Below are positions 19,152 through 31,176 of a DNA stretch of 64,000 nucleotides, piece after piece (position 1 is the stretch's first letter; every line of letters starts with the position of its first letter). The position numbers and the translations under genes were made by a program. The stretch is from Paramacrobiotus metropolitanus (Eukaryota > Tardigrada > Eutardigrada > Parachela > Macrobiotidae): contig NW_026570247.1 in the NCBI RefSeq assembly GCF_019649055.1, positions 992,001 to 1,056,000 on the forward strand. The letters are read 5' to 3'. Below the pieces are notes generated by a model. It did no database searches and was not told where the DNA came from. It was given only the letters and a program-made list of their open reading frames with translations.

Positions 19152-21053
19152 CAGCTCGGAGTGAACGTTCGCGGCGGTGCCGAAGCGATCGTGCATGCTA
19201 CCCGAAAGTTTATGGAGTCAGCCACTAATAATACTCTAGTTGTCCTTAAAGTTGACTTTAAAAATGCGTTCAACACGATATCCCGGGAAGCCGTGTTAGC
19301 CGCCGTGGATAAGCACTTTCCCGAATACAGTAATTTTATACGCAATGCCTACGGACACCGCTCCTCTTTGTTTCTGGAAGACCTCTCGTTATCGTCGGAA
19401 TCTGGAGTGCAACAAGGAGATCCGTTAGGCCCTCTCCTGTTCAGCCTCGTTCTCCATCCTGTCGTGACAGCCCTGCAAGCGGAACTAAACGCTTGGTTCC
19501 TAGATGACGGAACCCTGGGCGGTACTCCAGCGGCTGTAGCCGAAAGCTTTGACAAGGTAGTACAAGATGCACAAGCCATCGGTTTGAACGTCAACGAGGC
19601 AAAGTGTGAATTAATCGTCATCGGTGGATCAGAAGAGTCTCAGCGGACAGTGGCCGAATATTTTCTGGATCGATATCCCAGTCTGCGCATAGTATCAAAA
19701 TCCAGTATGTCCCTCCTGGATGATGCAATAGCTCCCATGCTTTCTGAAAAAGCCACCACACTAACCACGGCTTATGAACGCTTGCAACTGTTACCAAATC
19801 ATCAGTCATTGTTCCTCCTGAAGAATTGTCTAGGCGCCCCCAAAATAATCTACATGCTACGTTGCTGCAACGCCTGGAAGCACCCAAAACTGCTTTATCA
19901 GCTCGACGACGCGCTGCGTCTGTGTTTTCAGAACCTGTCCAATGTCCGCACGAACCAGAATGACTACCCGTGTTGGCGTCAAGCATCACTGCCCGTTAGT
20001 AGAGGTGGTATTGGCATCCGCCGGTCGGAGGAATTACCTCTCCCAGCTTTCTTGGCTTCGATTCACTCCGTTTCTGGTTTGGTTTTGGCGTTACTTCCTA
20101 CAGGCGGAGCACTTGATAGCACGGAAGCCCAAGAATTATGGAAGTTAAAGGCGTCTCAGCTGGAAATCCCCGAACCTGCCTTCCGAAAGGCGCAAAAAGC
20201 ATGGGATTTGCCTCTTTGTAATGTCTCCTTGGCCGCGCTGCTAAACGTTTTTCAGAACGACGATGTCAACAAAGCCCGCCTACTTGCCCAGTCTAAACCG
20301 GAAGCCGGCATCTGGTTGAATGCGCTGCCTTCTGGCCACATCGGAAATTTGCTCGACGATGACACCCTCAAGATCAGCACTGGACTTCGCTTGGGCGCGA
20401 AAATCTGCGAGCCACACCAATGCAGCAAATGTCATAGACCAGTGGACGGTTACGGTCATCACAGATTGTCCTGCCCTTTCTCCGCAGGTAGACATCCACG
20501 CCACGGTGGCTTAAACAGCATTGTCTCTCGCGGATTGGTATCAGCGGGTATACCTGCAAAATTAGAACCGAGGGGGACATCACACACATCAGCCCGTCGC
20601 CCAGATGATTACACGACGTTTGCCTGGAAGCGCGGCATGTGCCTCGCTTGGCACGCGACTTGTGTAGACACGGTGGCGGCGTGTCACGTAAAGGCCACCT
20701 CCACAAACGCAGGAGCAGCTGCAGCGCAAGCGGAAGAGAAGAAAGCGAGACTGTATTCTTACTTGGTTGGACTTTACATCGTCGCACCAATCGCGTTTGA
20801 AACAATAGGTCCATGGGGACCGTCGGCTATCGCGATTGTTAAAGAGCTTGGAAAAAGACTACAGCAGCATACTGGAGAATCCCGCTCCCACGAATTTCTG
20901 CGACAACGGTTATCTCTGGAAATTCAGAGAGGGAACGCGGCATCACTATATAATAATCGCGTAAGCCTTAACGAAATTCCCATTATGTCGAGTTCGTCAG
21001 CCCGATCCACTGAATCAAACTTCCATCTCTACGTATCATTCGATAGCCCTTAG
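19152..21053 (+). CDS. Non-LTR retrotransposon reverse transcriptase with C-terminal nuclease-like domain, 5'-truncated (copy 1)
   Basis: A long open frame beginning inside the RT domain (QLGVNVRGG), so the element's 5' part is lost. Counting from base 19161: RT block with VDFKNAFN at residues 30-37; GVQQGDPLGPLLF at 82-94; the catalytic FLDD at about 113-116; a Cys/His cluster (CEPHQCSKCH...HHRLSC) at about 417-439; then RRPDDYTTFAW...AWHATCVDTVA at about 480-507. The last block resembles a PD-(D/E)XK restriction-like nuclease, as in non-LTR clades that use such endonucleases; this is inferred from motif order. The tail is basic and helical. The frame is intact, but the truncation makes autonomous activity unlikely. 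Related pieces lie at 33480-35300 (minus) and 43145-43800 (plus). Confidence 0.75.
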   Translation, partial: QLGVNVRGGAEAIVHATRKFMESATNNTLVVLKVDFKNAFNTISREAVLAAVDKHFPEYSNFIRNAYGHRSSLFLEDLSLSSESGVQQGDPLGPLLFSLVLHPVVTALQAELNAWFLDDGTLGGTPAAVAESFDKVVQDAQAIGLNVNEAKCELIVIGGSEESQRTVAEYFLDRYPSLRIVSKSSMSLLDDAIAPMLSEKATTLTTAYERLQLLPNHQSLFLLKNCLGAPKIIYMLRCCNAWKHPKLLYQLDDALRLCFQNLSNVRTNQNDYPCWRQASLPVSRGGIGIRRSEELPLPAFLASIHSVSGLVLALLPTGGALDSTEAQELWKLKASQLEIPEPAFRKAQKAWDLPLCNVSLAALLNVFQNDDVNKARLLAQSKPEAGIWLNALPSGHIGNLLDDDTLKISTGLRLGAKICEPHQCSKCHRPVDGYGHHRLSCPFSAGRHPRHGGLNSIVSRGLVSAGIPAKLEPRGTSHTSARRPDDYTTFAWKRGMCLAWHATCVDTVAACHVKATSTNAGAAAAQAEEKKARLYSYLVGLYIVAPIAFETIGPWGPSAIAIVKELGKRLQQHTGESRSHEFLRQRLSLEIQRGNAASLYNNRVSLNEIPIMSSSSARSTESNFHLYVSFDSP

Positions 21054-22021
21054 TGGGTAGATTTGCCATCACAAGTCAGTTTTTAGAGGAAAACAAAGGT
21101 TTGAAGGGAAACTTCAAAAAACTCTAACATAGAAAGCCAACGGGAAAAGTTGAGAATTCACCACTGCAAAACCGACCACCCCACCACTGTCTCGACAGCT
21201 AAAAACGCGTTTTGGCCAACTTTGCTGATGGACTGGTGAGAGTTCTTGAGCATTCAGGACTACGTACTGTTCCATAGTCTTGAATGAAATTATTAATTTT
21301 TAATCAACACAATTAATGGCTTCAGTAGAAGTAAGATTTTGAAAGATCAAAGAAGACCTGATGAAATCTTCGCGTACAGAGCTGCTCAAAACGGTTCTTA
21401 AGAAGCTGTCGTTTGCAGGGGGCTGACCACTTTAAGTTAAGTTGTAACTGTTCCACGGGCGGTTACCATTGGTACTGATATGCCGTTGCCGGCAAAAATG
21501 AACCATATACGACTTGCGACTCACAAGTTGCGAGTTCTGTTTTCCGTTGAAAATGGTGTCCGAGAAAGCTGGTATTGCATGCTTGGGGTTGATTTATATT
21601 ACAGCAAGCTGGCAGCTGCATATTCCACGTAAGCTTAGTTGATATGCATTACTGCTGCAGAGCTATAGCAGACAATAAGTTTTTTTTATTAATTCAGAGT
21701 GATTGCTTAGCGGTCGTTAGGTGGAATCCTTCATGGCTGAGAACGAGAGATTATACAAAACTAGAAATAATTTCGTCAGATTTTCACAGAAGGCGGAGCC
21801 GCAGGCGACGCCGAGCTGCGGCGCGAGCGGAGCTAGCGTAGCAGCAAGCGAGGCAATCTGCTTTACATTTCCGACTTAACAGGATGAAGGAAATCCATAT
21901 TACAGTTTTTTTAATGGCTATTTAGTTTTTGTTAAAACGTGAACACGGAACGCGGAAGTGCACTCAAGCAAAAGTTTTAGTGTATGTATCCCATTTTTGA
22001 AAGATCTGTACCGGGGCGACT
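21054..22021 (+). other. Region after LINE copy 1, no gene seen
   Basis: Probably LINE 3' flank followed by unrelated DNA. A short GC-rich patch at 21788-21855 is surrounded by AT-rich sequence. No ORF with support; sequence homologous to copy C pol starts abruptly at about 22022. Confidence 0.4.
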
Positions 22022-25000
22022 GAAGCGGACATCCCAGTGCTACTTGGATGCGATTATTTGCATTCGAAGTTCAACTTCGTCTTAACACCGATTCCTACCA
22101 TATCGGTATACTGTCTGTCAAGACAATATTGACGAGGTAGTACGAGCTATAAAAGCTCATCACGACCTAATTTGGTCGGACGACAGACCGTCGTCACCGT
22201 CGCCTCCGCAACAGGAACGGAAGGTAGATCCTTCCGGAAGACTCAACCGACAGTCATCCGATGGCTGAGCAACATGGGTTTACAGCCAACCTACCTTGAG
22301 AATCAGGACGGAGCGAGTCGATCAGCCCAACCGACGAATAAGGTCGATCAACCTAAATCGACCACAAAGGTCGTTTTCGATAAAATACCAGAAGTCGAAC
22401 CTGAAGACAAATCGACCGTGGAATTGGAAAATTACAGATCCGATGACTCGTACATACAGAGTACGAGTGATTCGGCGGACACGGACTCCGATAACCGACC
22501 TTCGGAAGAATCCGAGGAAGATGACGACGAAGAATTTGATCCGTCAGTCCGACACTGTAATACGGATAAACAAACATAAACGACTCGGACGATTCATCAT
22601 CGGAGGAAGAAGAACCGACCTACGATGTTCGGCTTACTACAGCATTGCGGTCTACAGTTCACACAGAATTCATAGACGAGCAATCGGAACAAACCAAACA
22701 ACCTAAACCGGTCGACTCCGAACAACAGGAGGAACTCGACCAACTTAAAGCTTTGTGGGAATTCGGAGGAGGTAAACCGGAAGAAGACGATCTCCGACCT
22801 CCAACCATAGTCGTCCAGCAGTTGTCAACGGAACAACCGACCTTGGTTAACTTGACCGACCAACAGAAGTTAGTGCAGTTCAACACATGGACGGCACGGG
22901 TCGCCAAAGTCAAGACGATGGAAGAGCTGAACCTGGACAACAAATGCCCAGAAGTTCACCACCTAAAGCTGAACCCTTTTGTGGAAACGAAAGCGCTAGA
23001 CCGACAAGTCGTCTTTAATAGCGAACGAGTTTCGCTCCCACCATGGTCAACATGTTCGATCAAAGTACGGATGGCCAAACCAATGGACCCGAGAAGACGA
23101 ATTTACTTCTCAACCCTACAACGGGTAATCCGACATATTCGGCCGATTGAAGCCAAGATCGACATCCGACCTCAAGTCGACAGGGCCTGGATAAATATTC
23201 AGAATACGACTCACCAAACGAAGGTGTCACTAAGAAGACCGTCATCGAATGTAACGCAAGCGGGGCCGGACTTAGCGCGGGCACAAGACGACCACCCAAT
23301 CGCCTACGCCAGCAGAGTCCTACGCCGACCGGAACTCAACTACGGAGTCACCGAATGGGAATGTTTGGCCGTGGTATGGGCGGTGCAGAAATTCAAGCAC
23401 TTCATCGACCACGGACTATTCACCGTACGAACGGATCACCGAGCATTGCAGAATCTGCTCCGATGCGAGTCAAACCGACCTGGCATCAACCCTCGACTAA
23501 CGAGATGGGCACTGGCTTTACAAGGACGGGACATAACCATCGAGTATAAGCCAGGTGTATTCTGCGACAATGCAGATGCCCTGTCGAGATGGCCACTGGA
23601 ACGCAGTGAAGACAAAGATCCACACGAAGAGTTGGATCAAGTCCCCAACTTCGAAGACTTTAGGGACGAGATTAAAGTTTGTACACTGCCCTACTCAAGG
23701 GGCTTCACTGTATTGTATACAGTGAAGATTGTATGAAATACTGTTTGTATTGTATGAAATACAATACAGCCCCTAGAGAACCGCGTTGGTTTGTACAATA
23801 CGAACTCTTAGACGTCTGAAGACGAATGCCTCGAAGAAGAAGAAGAAGGATAAGGAAAACCCACCAAAAATTCCTCTTCCGCCGGTTCTCCCCGGATGTA
23901 ACGTTATATCCGACTGGCACGACTTGAGTACCACAGAGGTCCGAGTCATAAATATACCAGCACCGGAGACACCGGAACCGGCCGTATGGACCGTTAACAC
24001 AGCGGAAAACGACGCGTTGGAAGTTGAAGAAACACTCCCACCTCCACCCGAACCGAACCTGGAACTTCGGAAGGCGCAGTTGCGAGACCCGCAGCTACGC
24101 AAAATCATTGACAAACCGGAGAATCCAGAGAAACACGACCATAAGTTTCGCATCTGGAACACTACCAGATGGCGCAAGGGGTGCTGTACAGACCGAAGAC
24201 AATTAACACAAAGTTGGAACGTTGCTTCGTTGTACCACTCTTTACGCGCAATCAAATTATCCGATCGCTCCACGACGGAAAAACCGGAAACCACTTCGGA
24301 AGGGAGAAGACGATCGAAGCACTGAAGCTGCGCTTTTACTGGGTAAGAATGAATAGCGACGCCATTTCTTACATCAAGAAATGCCGACAGTGCATCATGA
24401 CAAATAAGCAACGATGTCCACCACCGGGTAAACTCCCAAAGACGGAAGTCGGTGAGGCCTGGTATCGCATCTACGCGGACTTTAAAGGTCTTCTTCCTCG
24501 GACGGAGACGAAGGGATATCAGTACATCGTAGTGGTAACTGACCAGCTGACGAAGTTCACCGTAACCCGGGCAACGAAGACGAACACCGCGAGAGAATTC
24601 GAACGGTTCTTCGTCAAAGATGTCCTATTGAAGTACGGAATGCCGACCTTCATCCACTTGGACAGAGGGACACATTTTACAGCGAAGACGTTCGCTAAGG
24701 TCGCACGGATCTTCGGCATCCAACAAACACTTGGAAATGCCCATCATCCGGAAGGAGAAGGACAAGTCGAACGGCAAATGCAAACGATTTTGGACGGGAT
24801 AAGGAAGTTCTGCGTTGTAAAAGTCGGACACTGATGGCATAGAGCCTTGGATTATGTCGTCTGAGGAATGAACCGAGCCGTCCCAGCCGCGACTAAGTTT
24901 TTACCGTTCTACATGTTGTATGGTAGAGAAATGACCATGCCACAGGACGTAGTGGCCGAAACGAACACACCGAAAACCTTCACGGATAAGGAACACTACA

Positions 25001-26015
25001 TCCGACGGATAAAAGAACGATTTCAGCGCTCGCACGAAATTGCCTGCATCAGCATTGATGAGGCATTTGAAAGAAACGCTGAGCACTACAACAAGAAGAA
25101 GTCGAATCCGATCTTCAAACCGAGGGACAAGGTAACGGTGGAATTCCCAAGGACCCAACTCGAAAGGAACGCTACGACGGAGTTTGGACGGTCATCAACT
25201 ACGTTGGCTCAAACCCCTTACTCCTTCGATGTAAAGACGGACGTGAAGACACGGTAGCCGTCGAGAGAAGTCGACCAGCAACTCGGTCAACTGGCCCAGT
25301 AGCCGACCCCATAGAAGGGAAAGCTACTAGGAAGCCGAAGAAGAAACCAGAAGAAACCGTGGAAAAACCTTCGGATCCGACTAAAGACGCGGATAAAACC
25401 GAACCGACGGTGAAGAAGAAACGAGGTCGACCTCGGAAGAAACGTCCGACCGACTTCGGGACACCAGCACTGATGGAACTTCAGAAGCAAGATGTGATAG
25501 CTGCCGAACCAGCACCGACTTCGGAAGAAGTTGAGAACAAAGCTCAACCGACTACGGAGAAACCAAAGGAGTCGGCAAACAAGTCGGAAAAGTCGGTCTA
25601 GCCAGCCAACCAACCTACGGAGAAACCGGAGCCGGTGACAAAGCCAGCTCGGAAAAAGAGGACGGTTAAGAAAACCGACTCGCCGGCACCGACCACAGAG
25701 GTCGCTGTAGCCGACCCGGCAGTCCAACCGACTAAGCCCAAACGGAAGTACACAAAGCGGAAGGTCGACTTACCCAACACATTGGCGCCGACTACAGAAA
25801 TCGTAGCAGCCGACCAGACAGTCGAACCGACTAAGCCGAAACGGAAGTATGGGACAGCTAAGAAAGCGAAACTGACGGCACAACAGATGCTGGAGGAAAC
25901 TGAAGTCGCTGAAGACGAAGCCCATAAAGGAATCCTCGAACAAATTTCCGAAGGACGGGCAGACTTGGAGAAACAAGCCAAAACAGCAGTCACAACAGCA
26001 CAGACTCAGTCATAG
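22022..26015 (+). pseudogene. Degenerate pol fragment of copy B: RNase H and integrase, RT core deleted
   Basis: The fragment aligns with copy C from about 56674 onward. The protease-RT spacer is retained to about 23210. The sequence then jumps from the equivalent of C 58700 to C 60285, removing the RT core. RNase H (AYASRVL, TDHRALQNLL, NADALSRW) runs 23256-23620. Integrase follows at about 24230-24830 with the CRQC zinc-binding end and the catalytic DFKG, HLDRGTHF and GQVER blocks; the usual Ser before the second Asp is Leu. In-frame stops at about 24832 and 24863 and several frame changes break it. The Lys/Pro-rich Pol tail with hairpin-encoded repeats ends at 26015. A 103-bp insertion lies at 23686-23788. 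Confidence 0.85.
23686..23788 (+). mobile_element. Small palindromic non-autonomous insertion with 8-9 bp target duplication
   Basis: Copy C reads straight through at this point, while copy B has 103 extra bases flanked by GTTTGTACA at 23677-23685 and 23789-23797. The insert is largely an inverted repeat: GGGGCT near one end and AGCCCC near the other, with TTCACTGTATTGTAT and ATACAATACA arms. An 8-bp duplication would fit the hAT superfamily, but the very ends do not show a clear hAT terminus, so the family is left open. Confidence 0.7.
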
Positions 26016-26267
26016 GGCCCTAGGTGTAAAGCTTAGAGTAAGTCTTAGGTAGCTTAACAATAGCTAGGTATAGATGGACCTTTGGAGTCTCTTCATTTGA
26101 CCGAAACATGTACGGGAGTCGGTAGAATTCTAACGCGCAGTATTTCCTTTCCTTGACAGCAAGCAACAATTCCAGGTCGTCACCGACACGACCCACCTTC
26201 CAGCGGATCGAATAGCAGACGTAGCGGTGGCGGATCGAACCGATCGCACCCCTACCCGGCTCATTGC

Positions 26268-29200
26268 TTGACATCGCGATCGGATAATTCGCGGTCGGCC
26301 ACACAGACGCCATTACCGCAGGTAGAAAACCCTAGTGCTAACGTAACAGCTAATGTGTTAGCAGGTCTTACGGTCGGGCCCCAACGTGGAACGATACCGC
26401 CACAGATTCTGCCACCGAACTCAGCAGTCGATAATACAGGCTGCCTGTGGAACCTTGGAACTGGAACGAGTCAAGCGACTCCGGTAACGGTAGCAGACCC
26501 ACATGGTCAAATGCCACCTTATCGGTGATCGGTACCGACCACAATAGTCGGACCGATCAGCTTGGCATCAACAATGATGACCGGAGCGGTTTACCCGACA
26601 CCCACAATGGTGCCAGGGATGGCGAACGCGCCTGTTTCGATTTACACGGTGCCCACGCTGGCGCCAGGAATGGCTAATATAGCGGGTCCGATTTACACGA
26701 CGCCCACATTTGCGCCGAGTAGATTTGTATACAATGGACCACCGATACATTTCGCAGACGCCTGGAGCCAGTATTGATATCGGGTCCGATCACTACACCA
26801 ATCTCGCCGACTCGCCTCGGACATCCCGGACAACAGAATCTTTGGATTAATGCGAATGCGACGGGCCACTTAATTTACCGGCTGAATCAACACAGGAATC
26901 AGGTCGGAGGGCAGAGCCAGCAAGTGCCTGTTTTGACGACGGCCACACAGGTCGTAACGTCGATACCTCCACCTCCTCCGACTGCCATACAAATAAACAC
27001 TAATGGGAGATCGGAAGCGGAATTGCGCCACCAAGAAGCAACGGCTTGCCCTCACGTAGAGGCGTTGAGCCGGGCGTTGGCGATGACCTCACAAACGGAT
27101 CCGACCCACACCCAGCACCGAATGACGTTGCTGAGCGAACTCGTTTTCTACGAGAACCGTCTGAATGAGGCTAGAAAACTGCTCTACGCTAGAGAACCGG
27201 AAGGCCTACGGATCTGCCAGCAAGCAGTGGCTCAACACGTAGCCGAAAGACTTGGAGAAGGCACTGGCTACAACCACACAGGTCGTAACGCCGTCGACCT
27301 CGGCAGACCAACAAACGTTTAACCGAGCACCGTCATTGGAGATCGGAAAACTGCGGCTCCAGAAGGATGAAGCCATGAAACAGGCAGTGAAACTCAAAAT
27401 GAGTTACTCACAAATCCCCCACACAGCGGAGAATTACACCGCCGAGATGGGCAGGATAGGCCGACAAGAGCGACGTCAGATTGACTCAGCAGCCGACTTG
27501 GAAAGACGGATACGAGCACAGAAACGACTCCTGCGCCCGTCAGGAACGTCAGCACCGACCACACTGGCGGTGATTGACGAAGAAATCCGACTAGCCCGGT
27601 TGGATGGCTTAGCGAAAAACCGCGACAAAGCGCTCCATGAGATCAGCGAAGTGAAGAAAAGATTGGCCAGACTTGACCCAACCGACGAGCATTACTCCTC
27701 AACTGTCCAGTGCAACAACGAGCAAATAGCGTTGGACTAAGAAGTTGACGGAGAAGGATAACGAAATCCGAGCGCTACAACCGACGACGACTCAACCAGC
27801 GGTCGTTCAACGAGCCAACCTCAGCCTATGATGGCATTGAATATAGGCCAAGACTTGCCACCGATCATGGTTCCATCTCTACAGTTGAATCCGACACAGC
27901 AAGTCCCACAAGGACCACCGGTCGAACCGCTCCCAACAAGGCAAGAGCTGAGAGAGCTTTTGCGGATGACTAACATAGTCATCGGACGGATCAACGTAAT
28001 ACTAGAGGACACACAAAAAGGAACTCCGGAAGCTACCGGACTCGACAATGATCGGGTAACCATCGAGGCATACACACAGTGGCTTTGACCGTACCCGGAA
28101 ACCGGTATGCCGACAGACCCAGCTTTGCTGACGGCAATTAGTAACCGGATGAAGAACGCCCGCAACAGAGCGGAGCGCATCCCCAGCTGACCCGGAAATT
28201 GGAAGCGGCCGAACAGAGGTCGGAAGGAGTGACGGTATTTACACCTGAACAAGTACAACCTATCCCTGTCAGGGGAGACCGACTTCTTGACAGCTGGAGG
28301 AGGACATTACAAACACGGGCGACCGTCGACGGAGCGGCGAGCAGAATTAGCGCCCTTAGCTGGAGCATTCGGATAGCCGGACAGTTCATGGCACCGGGAC
28401 ATCCAGCCACGGACGATCAGGCTGTACGGCTGAATCAGAATATTCGACGGATACAACAGATGACCCAGAGCGACCCACAAGGAGCCGAACAACAGGTTCC
28501 CACTTACCACGTTATGACAGCCCGAATCGGAGAGGACGGCCAGCCGACAGAAGCTTGGACAGCGATCCTCACCGCGACCAAACCATCCAGGACATCTACG
28601 ATAGCGCCTGGGCCGGAAGCTTAGACTTCAAGTTTCATAAAATCAACTACCTCATAACCGACATAAACTTGGTTGAAGACTTGAGCAAGTCCGGCAAGCC
28701 CTCCACAAAGGAGGACGAAAGCCGACTTCGAGTGGCCATCGCCCGTATAAGGACGGCTGGTTGGTCAGAAAAATTCCCGACCTTTAACGCTGAAGGATCG
28801 ACGGTTAGGCCAGGAGATATCAGGACTTCACCGATATCGTCACCACCGTAACCGACCACACAGGTCGCTACGGGGACACACTCACCGGATTCCCAGATGC
28901 CCAACTCGGAACGCATCCGAAGATTGGCCGAACTGAAAAGGGAACGCGAGGATGTAACTACCCGATCGAACGACACTAGGCAAAGGATGGCTACCCTTCC
29001 AACAGGAGGAGATAATCACCCTCAGGAGTTCCAAGCCTTGCTCGATGAGTACAAACAACTGTACAATCGGCATACCGACTTGGACAGACTCATCCAGTCG
29101 GAGGAGCAGAAGGTCCACCTTGTCACAGCCTTAACGCCGACGACGACCACACAGGCCGTAACGTTGACGACCTTGGCGAGTGACACGGTAATCGCCCAGG

Positions 29201-31101
29201 GTAGAATTGCCATACAAGAGGCAGAACAAACTTTAAGGCGGATACAGCAGCGTGCCGAGAAGGGACTCGAGCCGAATGCTCAGAAGACAATCTCCGAGCT
29301 CATCGCCCACATACAACTTGTGAGGAACGTGATACAACCAGGTACGGTTGAACCGAGAGTTCATTCCCAAATGGTACGGAACGGAATAAACCAGCTGCTG
29401 GACTTCAACCGAAGTCAACTCCGACCACCAGACTTTAACAGGACGTCTCCAGATACCTTACCGTCGACCTCTTCGGCGGCGGAAATGCATTTCGGCGCTG
29501 CGAAAAGAACGCCGACACCGGATGTCAACTACAATTACTGATGGATGGGACTAACTGGAAGACCTCCAGCGAAATTTCGTTAACAATACACCAACGGATC
29601 CTGAAACTGTAAAAGTGGCACGCCAGAAGATGAATGATCTGACGGCCTACCTAAAGAGGGCAGGCGACCCCATTCACAAAGATGAACCGACCGATGTCGA
29701 CGAAAGACCGCTCAGGTCGGCAATTGAGCGAATCACAGAGATCCTCAATGCGGAACCCGAGTATACTCGGATTGCGACGCTGTCGCCACCTCGCCGAGCA
29801 ACACCGACTACGACAGCGGTGATGACTCTAGTTGGCACGACACCGATAGAAAACTTACCTGGTAACTTGGACATAATCGTCCAAGCCGGACAGGACTTGG
29901 CCGACATCTTTTACCATCGACTTGGTGAAACTCTGACCGACCAGGAGGCAACTGACCTCGCCAGAGTTGATCGAGCTTTACGACTCGAGCTGGATTGGGC
30001 CGATACACTAGGCTCATGGGGAACTCCACCACCAGGTCCGAACCGAGACCGACTTGTTGAAGCACTGCAGTCGGTGATCGACTAAGTCAAACAATACTTG
30101 GCAAACCCGAACAAAGCGGGAGCGCCAAGACAGGCAGAACCTCCTCTAGCTCCATCACCTGAACTTGACGTCGAACTTCCATTCTTTGATAACGCAGTCG
30201 ACCAAAAAGGAGTCGACCTTGGGGAAGTTGAGGACCAGTACCGAGAAGCGGTGGACGTCATGGAGAAGCTCGAAAAACAACTCCGGGAACTCGACCCGAA
30301 CAACGCCATGGAAAACAAATGCGCGATGCCTTGGATCAGCGGTACAGTATCTGCTCCAGGCGGGTCGAAGACTTGTGGAAAATTTTAGAAGCTAAGCCAC
30401 AAAGGGTTCAGCCGACCTCCACGCAGCCGCAGCCGACTGCTTCGCAACAGCAGAATGAGCCCACATTCGCAGAACAGCGCGAAGCTTTCAACCAGCAGTT
30501 GGCCCGTACACAGAAGATTGCTGACGACTTGCAACGCCAAGCCGATAACATGGACGGAACAGATCCAACCATCCGTAACATTCGGACGGCAATCGAAGAT
30601 CAAATAAGAATTTCTCGGATGCACATTCAAGACGTGCAGGTCGACCTTGAGATATTACGGCGAAAGGAACTCGAGGAACACCGGAAAGAAGCGGAACAAC
30701 GCGCATCCGGTTCGCAACAACCGACCACCTCGAGCCAGCCGACTTTGACGACCGCTCGGACTCAGCCAAAGCCGATCTCGATAACAGGTTTGGTTCAACC
30801 GAATCCAGTGAAAATGGTCGACCGGCCCATGTCTCCGGTCACACAGGCTCGGATCATGGAAGCCATACCGGATATGAACGAATTACCGAGTACGGTCGCA
30901 CCACACATAGTCAGACTACTGGCTAAAGTAGCGAAACTCATCACAGAGATGAGAGCCCGTAGAAACTTCTGTGAAGACAACAGCCAAGAAGCAAACGACT
31001 TGGATCGAGACATCCTGGCGTGGGGAAACAACGCTCGGTCCATACGACGACTTTATCATCCGGACGCCCCACAAACGACTAGGAATCGACCAGCTTGGTA
31101 A
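26268..31101 (+). pseudogene. Copy B accessory region: series of helical repeats separated by Thr-rich linkers, frame-broken
   Basis: A chain of overlapping short frames (main pieces 26774-27322, 27252-27740, 28897-29541, 29615-30085, 30319-31101) looks like one or two long ORFs broken by frame changes. Each piece encodes a charged, strongly helical block of about 70-120 residues rich in Glu, Arg, Gln and Leu, broadly like spectrin or coiled-coil repeats. The blocks are separated by Pro/Thr linkers such as TTTQVVT or PTTTTQAVT. The linkers coincide with hairpin-type DNA (CGACC-ACACA-GGTCG and relatives) at about 26945, 27270, 28852 and 29140. No enzyme motif is visible. It lies just after Pol and before the ORF that aligns with copy A, so it belongs to the element. 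Function unknown; a structural or particle-associated role is only a guess. Confidence 0.5.
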
Positions 31102-31176
31102 CAAACGCCATTGCCGAAGGTCGGCCGTCTTGGATCACAAAGATATAGTAGGCTCGGAAACCAATTTTCGACTCGG

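Noticed and set aside
21785-21860. GC-rich patch as an RNA gene or CpG-island promoter
   Set aside because: No foldable tRNA or snRNA pattern, too short for an island, and no gene start nearby.
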